Shown here: piece by piece, positions 15,567-23,467 of the stretch
Numbering within the stretch: position 1 is the first letter of the stretch
Layout of the letters: the number at the start of each line of letters is the position of its first letter
From: Microcaldota archaeon
GTDB taxonomy: Archaea; Micrarchaeota; Micrarchaeia; Anstonellales; Bilamarchaeaceae
Direction: 5' to 3'
NCBI GenBank assembly: GCA_023129075.1
Contig: JAGMCT010000013.1
Coordinates: forward strand, 1-64,000
Length of the DNA: 64,000 nt
Notes under the pieces: generated by a model
What the model was told of the DNA's origin: nothing
Databases searched by the model: none
What the model saw: only the letters and a program-made list of their open reading frames with translations
Translations under genes and position numbers: made by a program

Positions 15567-16237
15567 ACCTTACCACCTGGTTGGGGTTTCATATCACTGA
15601 ACGAATCAAGGGCTCTAATAGTAGCTACTGCCATATTGTAAACATTGGAGGTTGAACCCCTGCAGAAACTCCAAATATCCTTTATTCCTGCCATATGCAG
15701 AACTTTCTTGATTATTTTGTTGGCAGCCAAACCAAGCCCCTTAGGTGCCGGCTTGAGCGTTACTTCTGTACTCCCATACTTTCCCCATATCTTCTGAGGT
15801 ACTGAATGCTCCAAACCGCACCTGCACTCCCATGAACCGCAGCCTTTTTTGACAAGAATTATATTCTTTCTTGCATCACGTTGAGCATACTCAATCGCAG
15901 GTCTTACCTCCTCACTCTTTCCTACGCCTATACCTACGTGGCCTTTGTGGTCACCGATAACTACAATGGCCCTGAACTGCATCTTTCTTCCTGAATCTGT
16001 TGTACGCTGTGTTGGGCTTATTGAAAGGGTTTCGGATTCCAAGTCAGGAATTATAGCATCAACTATCTCAGGTTCAAGGATTGGTTTTCCTGTATCAAAT
16101 ATCTGCTCCATACTCGTTATTTCTCCTGCCTTAACCTTTCTTCCAATTCTGGTCTTTGGCTCCCATGCATTAATATCAAAAACCCTTTTCTGTTCTCTTC
16201 TTCTTCCTTTTCTTCTTCTTCTTCTTGGCATTACCAT
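15563..16237 (-). CDS. rps5: Ribosomal protein S5 (uS5)
   Basis: 224 residues: an archaeal basic N-terminus (P-R-R-R-R-R-K-G-R-R), the double-stranded RNA-binding part with G-H-V-G-I-G-V-G-K-S, and the C-terminal fold with G-S-W-E-C-R-C-G and R-G-S-T-S-N. GGTG lies 5 nt before the ATG at 16237. The protein acts in decoding accuracy and mRNA entry on the small subunit. Confidence 0.95.
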   Translation of the reverse strand: MVMPRRRRRKGRRREQKRVFDINAWEPKTRIGRKVKAGEITSMEQIFDTGKPILEPEIVDAIIPDLESETLSISPTQRTTDSGRKMQFRAIVVIGDHKGHVGIGVGKSEEVRPAIEYAQRDARKNIILVKKGCGSWECRCGLEHSVPQKIWGKYGSTEVTLKPAPKGLGLAANKIIKKVLHMAGIKDIWSFCRGSTSNVYNMAVATIRALDSFSDMKPQPGGKV

Positions 16238-16239
16238 GA

Positions 16240-16815
16240 TTACACCTTTAGAATAGTATTCTTTGCCTCCTCAAAAAGAGATGTAAATTTCCTGGGATCA
16301 AAACCTTCTTTTAGATAAGAAGAGAATACCTTCTTGTATCCTGCCTCATCAAGAGAAACAGCATAACTCTCTATATGTGAACCTTTTATCCTTTCCTCAT
16401 CAAAAATATTCTCTCCGTGAGGGGACTGCAGACCGGAATCAAGCGCGCCTTTAAGGGCTGCGAAAGGAATGGTTTTTACTATCGGAGAACTAAGTCCGAT
16501 ATCCAGGACAAAAGAAGAAATGCCTGCTTTCTTTGCCTTTACTCCTGCGAGCAATCCTGTGAGATAAGCGGTTGGGAGGTTTCTCCTGGGAGCCCATTTA
16601 TATTTTTTTAATTCAATTGAATTGGACTGGGCAAGAACCATGTCTCCCTTTGGAGTAAACTCAACAAACTGGACTATTACCCCTTTGTTGCTTGAGCGCA
16701 CGACCATTCTCGGTTTGCCGGACTTTACAAGTGCAAGTCTTTTTGAATAATTGGTAAGTCCTTTTCTTCTTCTCCTGAAAAGAACGACATGTTTTGGACC
16801 TTTTGATTTTGCCAT
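16240..16815 (-). CDS. rpl18: Ribosomal protein L18 (uL18)
   Basis: 191-residue archaeal L18 (5S rRNA binding). R-R-R-R-K-G-L-T-N-Y-S-K-R-L near the start, N-L-P-T-A-Y-L-T-G-L-L-A-G in the middle and G-A-L-D-S-G-L-Q-S-P-H-G are typical of the archaeal/eukaryotic L5 group. Confidence 0.95.
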   Translation of the reverse strand: MAKSKGPKHVVLFRRRRKGLTNYSKRLALVKSGKPRMVVRSSNKGVIVQFVEFTPKGDMVLAQSNSIELKKYKWAPRRNLPTAYLTGLLAGVKAKKAGISSFVLDIGLSSPIVKTIPFAALKGALDSGLQSPHGENIFDEERIKGSHIESYAVSLDEAGYKKVFSSYLKEGFDPRKFTSLFEEAKNTILKV

Positions 16816-16819
16816 ATTA

Positions 16820-17242
16820 TCACTCCTTTAGAATCTTATTATCTGAGAGATATCTGTCCAGAGCTGCTTTACTCTTGAACATTCCTCCCTTTATCTTAAG
16901 ATACAGATTCCTCTTACTCGCGAGGTCCAGTTTGCCTTCACCTAACAACTCTCTTAAGTGTTTTCTTTGGGCCCTAACCTTTTCCATCCAAAGCTCCTTC
17001 TTGCCTTTTCGTGAATATTTTTTACCTTTTCTTCTTCCTCTGCGTTTCTTGGACTTTTCCTTTATCCTGCTAACTCCTCTCCTTTCAAGTCCAAAGACCG
17101 AACCGTCTTTTATGAGGTTCCTTACATCATCCCTGGTAAGAGCATCCATAACCTTTCCTTCATCTTCTGTCTTTATCCTTACTTTATTAACGCCTATTTT
17201 AAGAATATCTGCTGCCAGCCTTTTTACGGTTGTGGAACTCAT
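16820..17242 (-). CDS. rpl19e: Ribosomal protein L19e (eL19)
   Basis: 140 residues. R-L-A-A-D-I-L-K-I-G-V-N-K-V-R at the start, L-I-K-D-G-S-V-F-G, and the arginine/lysine-rich connector R-R-G-R-R-K-G-K-K are typical. A GAGGTG site precedes the ATG by 6 nt. L19e is present only in archaea and eukaryotes and forms an intersubunit bridge. Confidence 0.95.
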   Translation of the reverse strand: MSSTTVKRLAADILKIGVNKVRIKTEDEGKVMDALTRDDVRNLIKDGSVFGLERRGVSRIKEKSKKRRGRRKGKKYSRKGKKELWMEKVRAQRKHLRELLGEGKLDLASKRNLYLKIKGGMFKSKAALDRYLSDNKILKE

Positions 17243-17601
17243 CGAATCACCTCGTTAATAATAGTCAATCCTATCTCTTTTGCCTTGCTTACAAGGAGAA
17301 TTTTTTTCTTCTTTCCAACAGAACCTGAGATTCTTACTGCTTTATCCTTTAATCCTTCAAGGTCTTTGAGGTTGAACACAAGGACCTCCTCAAGACCTGA
17401 GGGGTGTCTTCCTCTTATGGAATCCGGATTCTTATAACCTATTCTTGGACAAGCACCCATGTACTTCTTTCTAATCCTTTTTTTGTTGTCTACTCCTGTT
17501 GGTTTTCTCCATCTTGTCTTAACGCTTTTCATCCTTCTCTTTCCCTTTGAATTTGGAACATAGAATGTTGGATGAGATTTTTTCTTGCTATTCTTAACCA
17601 T
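17239..17601 (-). CDS. rpl32e: Ribosomal protein L32e (eL32)
   Basis: Large-subunit protein. F-Y-V-P-N-S-K-G-K-R-R, W-R-K-P-T-G-V-D-N-K and G-Y-K-N-P-D-S-I-R-G-R-H-P-S-G identify it. The ATG giving M-V-K-N-S-K-K-K is used because GGTG lies 6 nt upstream of it; a GTG three codons earlier is part of that site. Confidence 0.94.
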   Translation of the reverse strand: MVKNSKKKSHPTFYVPNSKGKRRMKSVKTRWRKPTGVDNKKRIRKKYMGACPRIGYKNPDSIRGRHPSGLEEVLVFNLKDLEGLKDKAVRISGSVGKKKKILLVSKAKEIGLTIINEVIR

Positions 17602-17602
17602 A

Positions 17603-18100
17603 TTAATCACCAGTTAAATAGATACCATCCTGGAATATACGGACGTCTTTCTTCTTTACCTTGGTTGCTTCCCTTATGTTGGCTACTGTCTGGCCAATGT
17701 ACTCCTTGTTTAAAGCTGAGATTGTAACGAACTGGCCCTTTACAGAGACCTTTGCATCCCCTACTACTTTTGCTTTTCTTGGTTTTCTTTCTCCAAGGAA
17801 ATTCTTTATATACATCGTATTGCCTTTTACTTCAAAGGTCATAGGAAAATGGGCGTGGAGCATCTTCATCTTTCTTTCATAGCCTTCTGTAACTCCTATT
17901 ATCAAATTGGAAATATGAGCTTTAATCGTGTTCTCCATCATCTTTCCTGTGGATTCTATTACTGCTGTATTTCCTTCCATCTTAATGGAGAATTTCGTGC
18001 CCTTTATCTCCTTTTCTGCAGTCCCTTTAGGGCCCTGTACTTTTAGCTTATTTGCTTCAACAGAGAGCTGCACTCCTTCTGGAATCTCTAATTTCTGCAC
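17603..18100 (-). CDS. rpl6: Ribosomal protein L6 (uL6)
   Basis: 165 residues with two L6 folds, starting M-Q-K-L-E-I-P-E-G-V and containing V-Q-G-P-K-G, then G-V-T-E-G-Y-E-R-K-M and F-L-G-E-R-K-P-R-K-A. The start chosen is a GTG at 18100, because GAGGTG lies 6 nt before it and the product then begins like other archaeal L6 proteins. A TTG seven codons upstream would overlap the S8 stop and lacks a ribosome-binding site. Confidence 0.93.
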   Translation of the reverse strand: MQKLEIPEGVQLSVEANKLKVQGPKGTAEKEIKGTKFSIKMEGNTAVIESTGKMMENTIKAHISNLIIGVTEGYERKMKMLHAHFPMTFEVKGNTMYIKNFLGERKPRKAKVVGDAKVSVKGQFVTISALNKEYIGQTVANIREATKVKKKDVRIFQDGIYLTGD

Positions 18101-18110
18101 CTTTAACACC

Positions 18111-18485
18111 TCAATACACAAATGCTATTATTCTTCCGCCTATCTCTTTCTGGCTGGCATCCCTATTCGTAATCAAACCTTCCTGTGTAGAAACAATAAT
18201 TAAACCGATGTCAACACCCGGGATGTAGCGTTCTTCAACCTTTGACCATTCATCCTTTTTGACCGGAAACCTTGGTTTTATTACCTTGCAATTGTTTATT
18301 CTTCCTGAGAGTTTTACATAAATTTTAGTGTCTTCAGGAATAAAATCTTTCACATAACCATGGGATTTTAAGAGCTCAAGAACCCTTAGAACAGTCTTTG
18401 AAGAAGGAACATGACATTCTTCCTGGCCGACAAATTCATGTGTTCTTATTGTGTTGAATGCATCAGCTAAAAGATCTACTGACAT
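18111..18485 (-). CDS. rps8: Ribosomal protein S8 (uS8)
   Basis: 124 residues. D-L-L-A-D-A-F-N-T-I-R at the N-terminus, the central K-V-I-K-P-R-F-P-V-K-K and the C-terminal G-L-I-I-V-S-T-Q-E-G-L-I-T fold are typical of archaeal S8. The ATG at 18485 follows GGTG by 6 nt. Confidence 0.95.
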   Translation of the reverse strand: MSVDLLADAFNTIRTHEFVGQEECHVPSSKTVLRVLELLKSHGYVKDFIPEDTKIYVKLSGRINNCKVIKPRFPVKKDEWSKVEERYIPGVDIGLIIVSTQEGLITNRDASQKEIGGRIIAFVY

Positions 18486-18494
18486 TAATATCAC

Positions 18495-18650
18495 CTAATA
18501 TTTTCTGAAGCCGATAGAATCGCCGGCTTCTCTAAAGCATCTTCTACAGATGTTGAGTCCATACTTTCTTATGAGGCCCTTTGAACCTCCGCAGATTGTG
18601 CATATCCTTGCGCCCTTTCCTTTAAATCTTGCTTCTGGTGAGACTTTCAT
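18495..18650 (-). CDS. rps14: Ribosomal protein S14 (uS14), zinc form
   Basis: 51 residues, the usual archaeal length, with a zinc site C-T-I-C ... C-R-R-C. The ATG at 18650 (M-K-V-S-P) is preceded by GGAGTG; an upstream TTG would add 15 unrelated residues. Confidence 0.93.
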   Translation of the reverse strand: MKVSPEARFKGKGARICTICGGSKGLIRKYGLNICRRCFREAGDSIGFRKY

Positions 18651-18654
18651 AAAA

Positions 18655-19164
18655 TCACTCCACTGTAACATTAAATTTTGTCTTGGCAAATTCAATTCCT
18701 TCCTCTTTTGTGAGATGATGTTTCTTCCCTATTCTAGAGGTTTTTATCTTTCTCTTCTTTATTCTTGCACCTTTTCTCTTTAGTGTAACGCAGACATCAA
18801 AACCGAGCATACCTATATTTGGATCATATTTTGCACCAGGAAAATCAATGTATTCTGCAATTCCAAATGAGAAATTTCCGGTTTTATCAAAGTTAGAGGA
18901 TTTAAGTCTTCTTTTCCTTGCATCAAGCGCCTTGTTAAGGAAATCAAGCGCCTTTGAACCTCTAAGGGTTGTTTTTACACCTATAGGAAGGTCTTTTCTT
19001 AATTTAAACACCGGGTTTCTTCCTCTTGACTTTGTTTCAATAATAGTTGCATCAGTTAGGGAACCAAGAAGTTTCTTTGCATTCTCAAGATTCTCCCCTG
19101 GAGCTCCTATGCCTATGTTTACTGTAACCTTTTCTATTATTGGTTCTCTCATTGGATTAGTCAT
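18655..19164 (-). CDS. rpl5: Ribosomal protein L5 (uL5)
   Basis: 169 residues beginning [20 protein letters not shown], the standard archaeal L5 opening, with [15 protein letters not shown] and [12 protein letters not shown]. The ATG follows GGTG by 6 nt; the longer open frame upstream lies inside S4e and is not coding. Binds 5S rRNA. Confidence 0.95.
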   Translation of the reverse strand: MTNPMREPIIEKVTVNIGIGAPGENLENAKKLLGSLTDATIIETKSRGRNPVFKLRKDLPIGVKTTLRGSKALDFLNKALDARKRRLKSSNFDKTGNFSFGIAEYIDFPGAKYDPNIGMLGFDVCVTLKRKGARIKKRKIKTSRIGKKHHLTKEEGIEFAKTKFNVTVE

Positions 19165-19849
19165 TAGTATCACCGAGTACGAAGAGGTATGATGCCAAAG
19201 TGGTAAACCTTTCCTCTCCTTTTGAAACAAGAGCTTCCTGGGATCTTCCTCCTTTTCTTTCAACAATCTCTTCAAGCTTGACAACTGTACCTGCATACTT
19301 TCCGTGCGTTACAAGACAGGTTGCATCCTTCTCCAGCTTGAGCACCGCTGAAAGTTTTCCATCAGGAACAGTTAGCTTTACAGAATCACCTATCCTTAAA
19401 TTATTATCTGCAATAAGATTTCTTCCATCATGCAAACCGACTGCTATCTTTCCTTTCTTAAGCGTATATTTATTCACTACTTTAAGTATTTTCTCTTTTG
19501 CACTGGTTTCTTTTGGAATAAGTTTTCCTCTTTCTATCGTAAGCTGGTATGTTTTCTGGATTACGGGAAAGGAGATGATGTCCATAAATCCTACAGGGAA
19601 ACGAAGGTCCTTTCTGACCTTGCCGTCAATAAGAACAAGGTTTTTATTGAGTATCATCTTCGCCTCTTTTGAGGTTCTGGCAAAACCAAGAACATCCCTT
19701 ATAAGCACAACAAGAGGCATAGAACGCTCTGAGGGGTGCGGACCTGGCGTTGTGGTTGAAAGCCAAACACTTGCCTTCTTATCATGAATAGGAATTATCT
19801 TTGGACTTGCTATTCTTTTCCTGTGTCTTTTTTCTCCTCTTTTGGCCAT
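19157..19849 (-). CDS. rps4e: Ribosomal protein S4e (eS4)
   Basis: 230 residues with an N-terminal basic segment, an S4-like RNA-binding domain (R-T-S-K-E-A-K-M-I-L-N ... V-L-I-D-G-K-V-R) and a KOW motif (V-T-H-G-K-Y-A-G-T-V). It overlaps L5 by 8 nt. Small-subunit protein restricted to archaea and eukaryotes. Confidence 0.95.
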   Translation of the reverse strand: MAKRGEKRHRKRIASPKIIPIHDKKASVWLSTTTPGPHPSERSMPLVVLIRDVLGFARTSKEAKMILNKNLVLIDGKVRKDLRFPVGFMDIISFPVIQKTYQLTIERGKLIPKETSAKEKILKVVNKYTLKKGKIAVGLHDGRNLIADNNLRIGDSVKLTVPDGKLSAVLKLEKDATCLVTHGKYAGTVVKLEEIVERKGGRSQEALVSKGEERFTTLASYLFVLGDTND

Positions 19850-20206
19850 TCAATCACCTTTTTTTGGTTTTAAGATTTCGTTCCTGAAGGAAGACTCCTT
19901 TAGAGAGATTAGTTCGAGGTTGGATGGGTCAAATGGAACATGCGCATCGTTTCCCCTTGCATTTTTTCTTACTACATTATCAAGATAAACCTTTCTTTTT
20001 GAGTAGCTGACTTTGGTTATTACCTGGGTCTTTCCTTTGTGTTCGCCTCTAAGGACCTTTACCTTATCACCTTTATTCACAAGGATAGAACGCAGAGGTT
20101 TGTTTAGCTTTGATTTAAGCTCCTTTCCAACATGCATACTAAGATGCTTCCTCCTTGTGTGGAGCTTTGCTTTCAAATATTTTCTTCTTGCGGTTCTTCT
20201 TTTCAT
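19850..20206 (-). CDS. rpl24: Ribosomal protein L24 (uL24)
   Basis: 118 residues with a KOW motif (K-G-D-K-V-K-V-L-R-G-E-H-K-G-K) and the L26-like basic N-terminus of archaea. GGTG lies 6 nt before the ATG that starts M-K-R-R-T-A. The stop abuts the S4e start. Confidence 0.95.
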   Translation of the reverse strand: MKRRTARRKYLKAKLHTRRKHLSMHVGKELKSKLNKPLRSILVNKGDKVKVLRGEHKGKTQVITKVSYSKRKVYLDNVVRKNARGNDAHVPFDPSNLELISLKESSFRNEILKPKKGD

Positions 20207-20215
20207 TGAAATCAC

Positions 20216-20614
20216 CTAAACTACTCCTGGAGAAATAGCAGCCACCTTTGGATATCTTTCAACTACTTCTTTGGCAACCACTCCTTTTATCTCAGTTCCA
20301 ATTGGAAGACCTTCATCGTTGACAAGTGCAACTGCATTATCTTCAAAAATTACTCTTGTTCCATTTGGTCTTCTTATCTTCTGTTTTTGTCTTATTACTA
20401 CTGCTTTTACTATTTTTTTAACCATATCTGGATTTCCCTTTCTTACAGAAGCGATAACGATATCACCCACTCCTGCACTCAAGGACCTTCCTCTTGTACC
20501 TTTTGCTCCTTTTACTCCTATAACATATATCAGTTTTGCACCGCTGTTGTCATGACATATAACTTTTGAGCCTCGTGTGAGTCCCTTTGTAACATGTGAT
20601 TGCAGACCTTTCAT
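20216..20614 (-). CDS. rpl14: Ribosomal protein L14 (uL14)
   Basis: 132 residues. C-H-D-N-S-G-A-K, V-G-D-I-V-I-A-S-V-R-K-G-N-P and R-P-N-G-T-R-V-I-F-E-D-N-A are universal L14 motifs. The start overlaps the S17 stop by 4 nt. Confidence 0.96.
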   Translation of the reverse strand: MKGLQSHVTKGLTRGSKVICHDNSGAKLIYVIGVKGAKGTRGRSLSAGVGDIVIASVRKGNPDMVKKIVKAVVIRQKQKIRRPNGTRVIFEDNAVALVNDEGLPIGTEIKGVVAKEVVERYPKVAAISPGVV

Positions 20615-20898
20615 GCTTCTTCACCTCTTTCCAGGATTTTTATAACAATCCAGGATTTTGTTTTTGAGAGTTTCCTGGTTTCACCTATTCTTACAATGTC
20701 TCCTTTCTTTGCGTTCATATTCTCAGGATTGTGTGCTGCAATCTTTGACCTTCCCTTTGCATATCTTTTGTATTTTGAGATATATTTTGTTGCATCTCTT
20801 TCAACAATAACTGTTTTCTTTGACTTTGCACTTACAACCTTGCCAGTAAGTAAACCACCGCGAACGCGGATACCAGAATCCTTTGAATTTTTTTTCAT
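20611..20898 (-). CDS. rps17: Ribosomal protein S17 (uS17)
   Basis: 95 residues with the S17 OB-fold motif G-K-V-V-S-A-K-S-K-K-T-V-I-V-E and the archaeal H-N-P-E-N-M-N-A-K-K-G-D-I-V-R-I-G-E. The ATG at 20898 overlaps the TGA of the small ORF upstream, implying translational coupling with it. Confidence 0.95.
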   Translation of the reverse strand: MKKNSKDSGIRVRGGLLTGKVVSAKSKKTVIVERDATKYISKYKRYAKGRSKIAAHNPENMNAKKGDIVRIGETRKLSKTKSWIVIKILERGEEA

Positions 20899-21023
20899 CA
20901 AACCACTCCCTTATTTTTTCCCGTTCTTATTGGGAAAATCTTTCCTTTTTTTGAAATCCTCCCGGCCTGTTCATGAGGAAAAACCCCAAACAAAGCCGAT
21001 GAGAGAAATTCACTTATCCTCAT
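20898..21023 (-). CDS. Predicted 41-residue small protein at the usual Rpp29 position
   Basis: An ORF of 41 codons that exactly fills the gap between aIF1 and S17. Its ATG directly follows the aIF1 TAG and its TGA overlaps the S17 ATG. The product starts M-R-I-S-E-F-L-S-S-A-L-F-G and has a basic, glycine-rich second half (R-I-S-K-K-G-K-I-F, R-T-G-K-N-K-G). Archaea normally carry rnp1 (RNase P protein Rpp29, ~90 or more residues) here. The product shows no L-I-G-x-x-V or KOW/Sm-like pattern of Rpp29, so it is not obviously a remnant. I do not recognise it. The tight coupling argues that it is translated; the length alone does not. Confidence 0.5.
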   Translation of the reverse strand: MRISEFLSSALFGVFPHEQAGRISKKGKIFPIRTGKNKGVV

Positions 21024-21329
21024 CTACTCTACTGTTATACTATCAGCAGTATAACCTATTTTCACAAGGATGTCCTTTATGGATTTCTTGTGATTTCCCT
21101 GAAGAACAATTACATCGTCCTTTGCACTTCCACCGCAAGCGAGTTTGTGTTTTAGTTCCTTTGCTGTTGAAGAGAGATTGTTCTTTTCAATCCCTTCTAC
21201 AACCGTTACAAGCTTCCTGAACTTTTTCTTTGTCGTGTATATCCTTATGCGCTTCGTTTCTTCCTTGTCAAGGACTTCACAAACGCAGAGGTCCTTGAGC
21301 ATTCCACATTTCTTACATATTTCTGCCAA
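21024..21329 (-). CDS. Translation initiation factor aIF1 (SUI1)
   Basis: 101 residues: an N-terminal zinc-knuckle-like C-K-K-C ... C-V-C, then the SUI1 domain with T-T-K-K-K-F-R-K-L-V-T-V-V-E-G, K-L-A-C-G-G-S-A-K-D-D and V-I-V-L-Q-G-N-H. Fidelity factor for start-codon selection. It lies between L29 and the S17 side of the operon, as in most archaea. The stop is TAG. Confidence 0.94.
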   Translation of the reverse strand: MAEICKKCGMLKDLCVCEVLDKEETKRIRIYTTKKKFRKLVTVVEGIEKNNLSSTAKELKHKLACGGSAKDDVIVLQGNHKKSIKDILVKIGYTADSITVE

Positions 21330-21369
21330 ACTTAACTCACCTTCCTTATCTTTTTAACTCCAATATTTT

Positions 21370-21543
21370 TTAAGCTTTCCTCTCATTCAAAACGGTTTTT
21401 ATCCTTGCAATTGCCTTCTTTAGCTCCCTGCTTGCCGCAGGGTTCGTATTTACTTCAAGAAGGGCGTTGTCCAATTCTGAGAGCTTTTTATTTAGCTCTT
21501 TATCGGTCATTACCCTTATATCCTTTATTTTTATTACTGCCAT
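21370..21543 (-). CDS. rpl29: Ribosomal protein L29 (uL29)
   Basis: 57-residue helical protein: I-K-D-I-R-V-M-T-D-K-E-L-N-K-K-L-S-E-L, then N-P-A-A-S-R-E-L-K-K-A-I-A-R-I-K-T-V-L-N-E-R. Length, helix pair and position between S3 and aIF1 identify L29. A GGTGAG site precedes the ATG. Confidence 0.93.
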   Translation of the reverse strand: MAVIKIKDIRVMTDKELNKKLSELDNALLEVNTNPAASRELKKAIARIKTVLNERKA

Positions 21544-21549
21544 GAAAAC

Positions 21550-22212
21550 TCACCTTCGGGGAGGATTCCCTCTTGGTCCTATAGGTCTTGCTGCCTGAAT
21601 CACCTTTGGAAGCTCAACGGCTTCTACAGTGGCGGGCTTATCCGGGAACACTGTTCCTGGTGGAACTATCCTTACAAGAACCCCAATGATTCCTGATTTT
21701 GTGTTTGCAGAGATATGTGCTTCCCTTACGAGTCGGGCAGGTTCTCCTGCCTTGGGAATAAATCCTGCTGAAACCCTGAGTTTCTTTGCCCGTGCTCCCT
21801 TTGCACCGATTTTTCCTGAAGCAACTATCTCAGCCCCCATCGCAGACCTCATGATATCCCTGAGAAGAGAATGGAGAACTGCCCTAACCTTATGGCCCAT
21901 TTCAATATTTCTTGCTGCTCTCTTTGCAACGATGCGGGGTTCAAGATTGGGATTTTCTGCCTCAACAACACTTATCTGTGGATTTTCCAATCCAAACTTA
22001 GTATGAAGAACCTCAGTAAGAAGATTAATTGTTCTTCCTTTTCTTCCGATTACCCTTCCTGGATTAAGCACAACGATTGCAATCCTTGTAACTACAGGAG
22101 TTCTTTGGATTTCTATGTTAGCAACACCTGCCCTCTCCAGCTCTTTTTCAAGGAACTTCATTATTCGGTATTTCTTTATAGGTTCGGTTATGAATTTTTC
22201 TTCAACAACCAT
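21550..22212 (-). CDS. rps3: Ribosomal protein S3 (uS3)
   Basis: 220 residues with an N-terminal KH domain (V-L-N-P-G-R-V-I-G-R-K-G-R-T-I) and the S3 C-terminal domain (G-A-K-G-A-R-A-K-K-L-R-V-S-A-G, E-A-H-I-S-A-N-T-K-S-G). The second of two adjacent ATGs is chosen because it overlaps the L22 TGA and sits 5 nt from GGTG. Confidence 0.95.
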   Translation of the reverse strand: MVVEEKFITEPIKKYRIMKFLEKELERAGVANIEIQRTPVVTRIAIVVLNPGRVIGRKGRTINLLTEVLHTKFGLENPQISVVEAENPNLEPRIVAKRAARNIEMGHKVRAVLHSLLRDIMRSAMGAEIVASGKIGAKGARAKKLRVSAGFIPKAGEPARLVREAHISANTKSGIIGVLVRIVPPGTVFPDKPATVEAVELPKVIQAARPIGPRGNPPRR

Positions 22213-23060
22213 CATTTCACCTTTTTAGCATTCTCTTCCTCTTTTGAGGTCTTTTTTACCTTCTTTGGATTTTTCCCTGGTTTTGGTTCTGCCTCTTTCT
22301 TTGGTTTTTCTTTCTCCTCAGGCTTCCCCACCTCAACTACTTTCGGCTCCTCTTTTTTCTCTTCTGTTTTCTCTTCCTTTGATTCTGATTCCTTTTTCTC
22401 TTCAGAAGGTTTTTCCCCGGATTTCTCTTTTGTTAATTCTGGTTTCTTTGCCTTTTCCTTTGGTTCTTCCTTTACTTTAGATTCTTCCTTCTTTTCCTCA
22501 GACTGCCTATCCGGAGTTGGTTTAAGTTCTTTTGATTCTTTTGGTACCTCTTTTGGTAATTCTTTTGGAAGTTCTTTTTCCTTAATTGATTTTGACTTCT
22601 CCTCTGGTTTCTTTTCTTTGGATTCCCTTTCCTTAAGAATTATCTCAACTCTTGAGGTTACATACTGCTGGATGTTCCTTCTTCCTTTTGGAGCATATCT
22701 AATATGAGCGTGTTTTTTATTTGCACATGCATGAATAACGTAAAGGTCAGCCATTAGTCCTTTCTGCATTGCATTTGACTCTGCGCTCTTTAGAAGCTTA
22801 AGAACTATCCCTGCTGCCTTCTTTGGATATCTTCCTTTTTTTCCTCCGAGCTCCCTTCTGTGTCCAAGCTTTTTATTGTGTCTTCTATAACGAATAGCAA
22901 CCTTTCCTTTTGATGCCTTTTCAAGGAGGTCTAAGGCTGCTTCAAGCGGCTTTCTGCGGATATTGGTGCAAACTTCTGCAAGGTCTTTGAATGAAGCATC
23001 AACGCCTTCTACTCTTGCAAAAGCAAGCTCCTTTGGATTATCTATTTTATAAGAATACAT
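22212..23060 (-). CDS. rpl22: Ribosomal protein L22 (uL22) with long charged C-terminal tail
   Basis: The first ~150 residues are a normal archaeal L22 (R-R-K-P-L-E-A-A-L-D-L-L-E, G-R-Y-P-K-K-A-A, H-A-C-A-N-K-K-H-A-H-I-R-Y-A-P-K-G-R-R). They are followed by about 130 residues of low complexity, almost only Lys, Glu, Pro and Ser (K-E-E-P-K-E-K-A-K-K-P-E-L repeats), which normal archaeal L22 lacks. The tail is in frame and ends overlapping S3, so it is translated. It would extend from the ribosome surface near the exit tunnel; the function is unknown. The ATG of M-Y-S-Y-K is used. Confidence 0.93.
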   Translation of the reverse strand: MYSYKIDNPKELAFARVEGVDASFKDLAEVCTNIRRKPLEAALDLLEKASKGKVAIRYRRHNKKLGHRRELGGKKGRYPKKAAGIVLKLLKSAESNAMQKGLMADLYVIHACANKKHAHIRYAPKGRRNIQQYVTSRVEIILKERESKEKKPEEKSKSIKEKELPKELPKEVPKESKELKPTPDRQSEEKKEESKVKEEPKEKAKKPELTKEKSGEKPSEEKKESESKEEKTEEKKEEPKVVEVGKPEEKEKPKKEAEPKPGKNPKKVKKTSKEEENAKKVK

Positions 23061-23065
23061 AATAA

Positions 23066-23461
23066 TCACTTCAGCGGAACGAATTTACTTCCTCTTGTGG
23101 CGCCCACACCCGGACCTGAGTGCTTAACCCTTCCGGTGCAATGGGCGAATTCGCCAAGTCTTTTTCCAAGCATCTTTACATTTATCTCTATTGTCTTGAA
23201 CTCCTTTCCATTATGCACACCAAATTTCATTCCAAGCCATTCAGGAAGTATTACTGCATCCCTGACATGGGTCTTTACTAGGTCCTTTCCTGCTTTCTTT
23301 ATTTTTCTTACTCGCTCTATGAGCTTCTTATACTTTGGATTTGTGCTTAATCTCAGGAGAGTTCTCCTTTCCCTTGAACCTATAAGTTTAATGAACTCGT
23401 CCAACGGCATATTCCTGAACTTTTCATCTTCAAGACCTTTATAAACGTCTTTTCTTTGCAT
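23066..23461 (-). CDS. rps19: Ribosomal protein S19 (uS19)
   Basis: 131 residues. K-T-H-V-R-D-A-V-I-L-P-E-W-L-G, V-H-N-G-K-E-F and the C-terminal H-S-G-P-G-V-G-A-T-R-G-S-K identify S19 of the archaeal S15 type. GGTG precedes the ATG. Confidence 0.96.
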   Translation of the reverse strand: MQRKDVYKGLEDEKFRNMPLDEFIKLIGSRERRTLLRLSTNPKYKKLIERVRKIKKAGKDLVKTHVRDAVILPEWLGMKFGVHNGKEFKTIEINVKMLGKRLGEFAHCTGRVKHSGPGVGATRGSKFVPLK

Positions 23462-23467
23462 TATTAA

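Noticed and set aside
20898..21023. Truncated Rpp29
   Set aside because: The 41 residues show none of the Rpp29 beta-barrel motifs I would expect, so I call it unknown and not a pseudogene. A sensitive profile search could overturn this.
21871..22707. Long plus-strand open frame rich in Phe and Ser
   Set aside because: It is the antisense shadow of the low-complexity Lys/Glu tail of L22, with no start signal or sensible protein.
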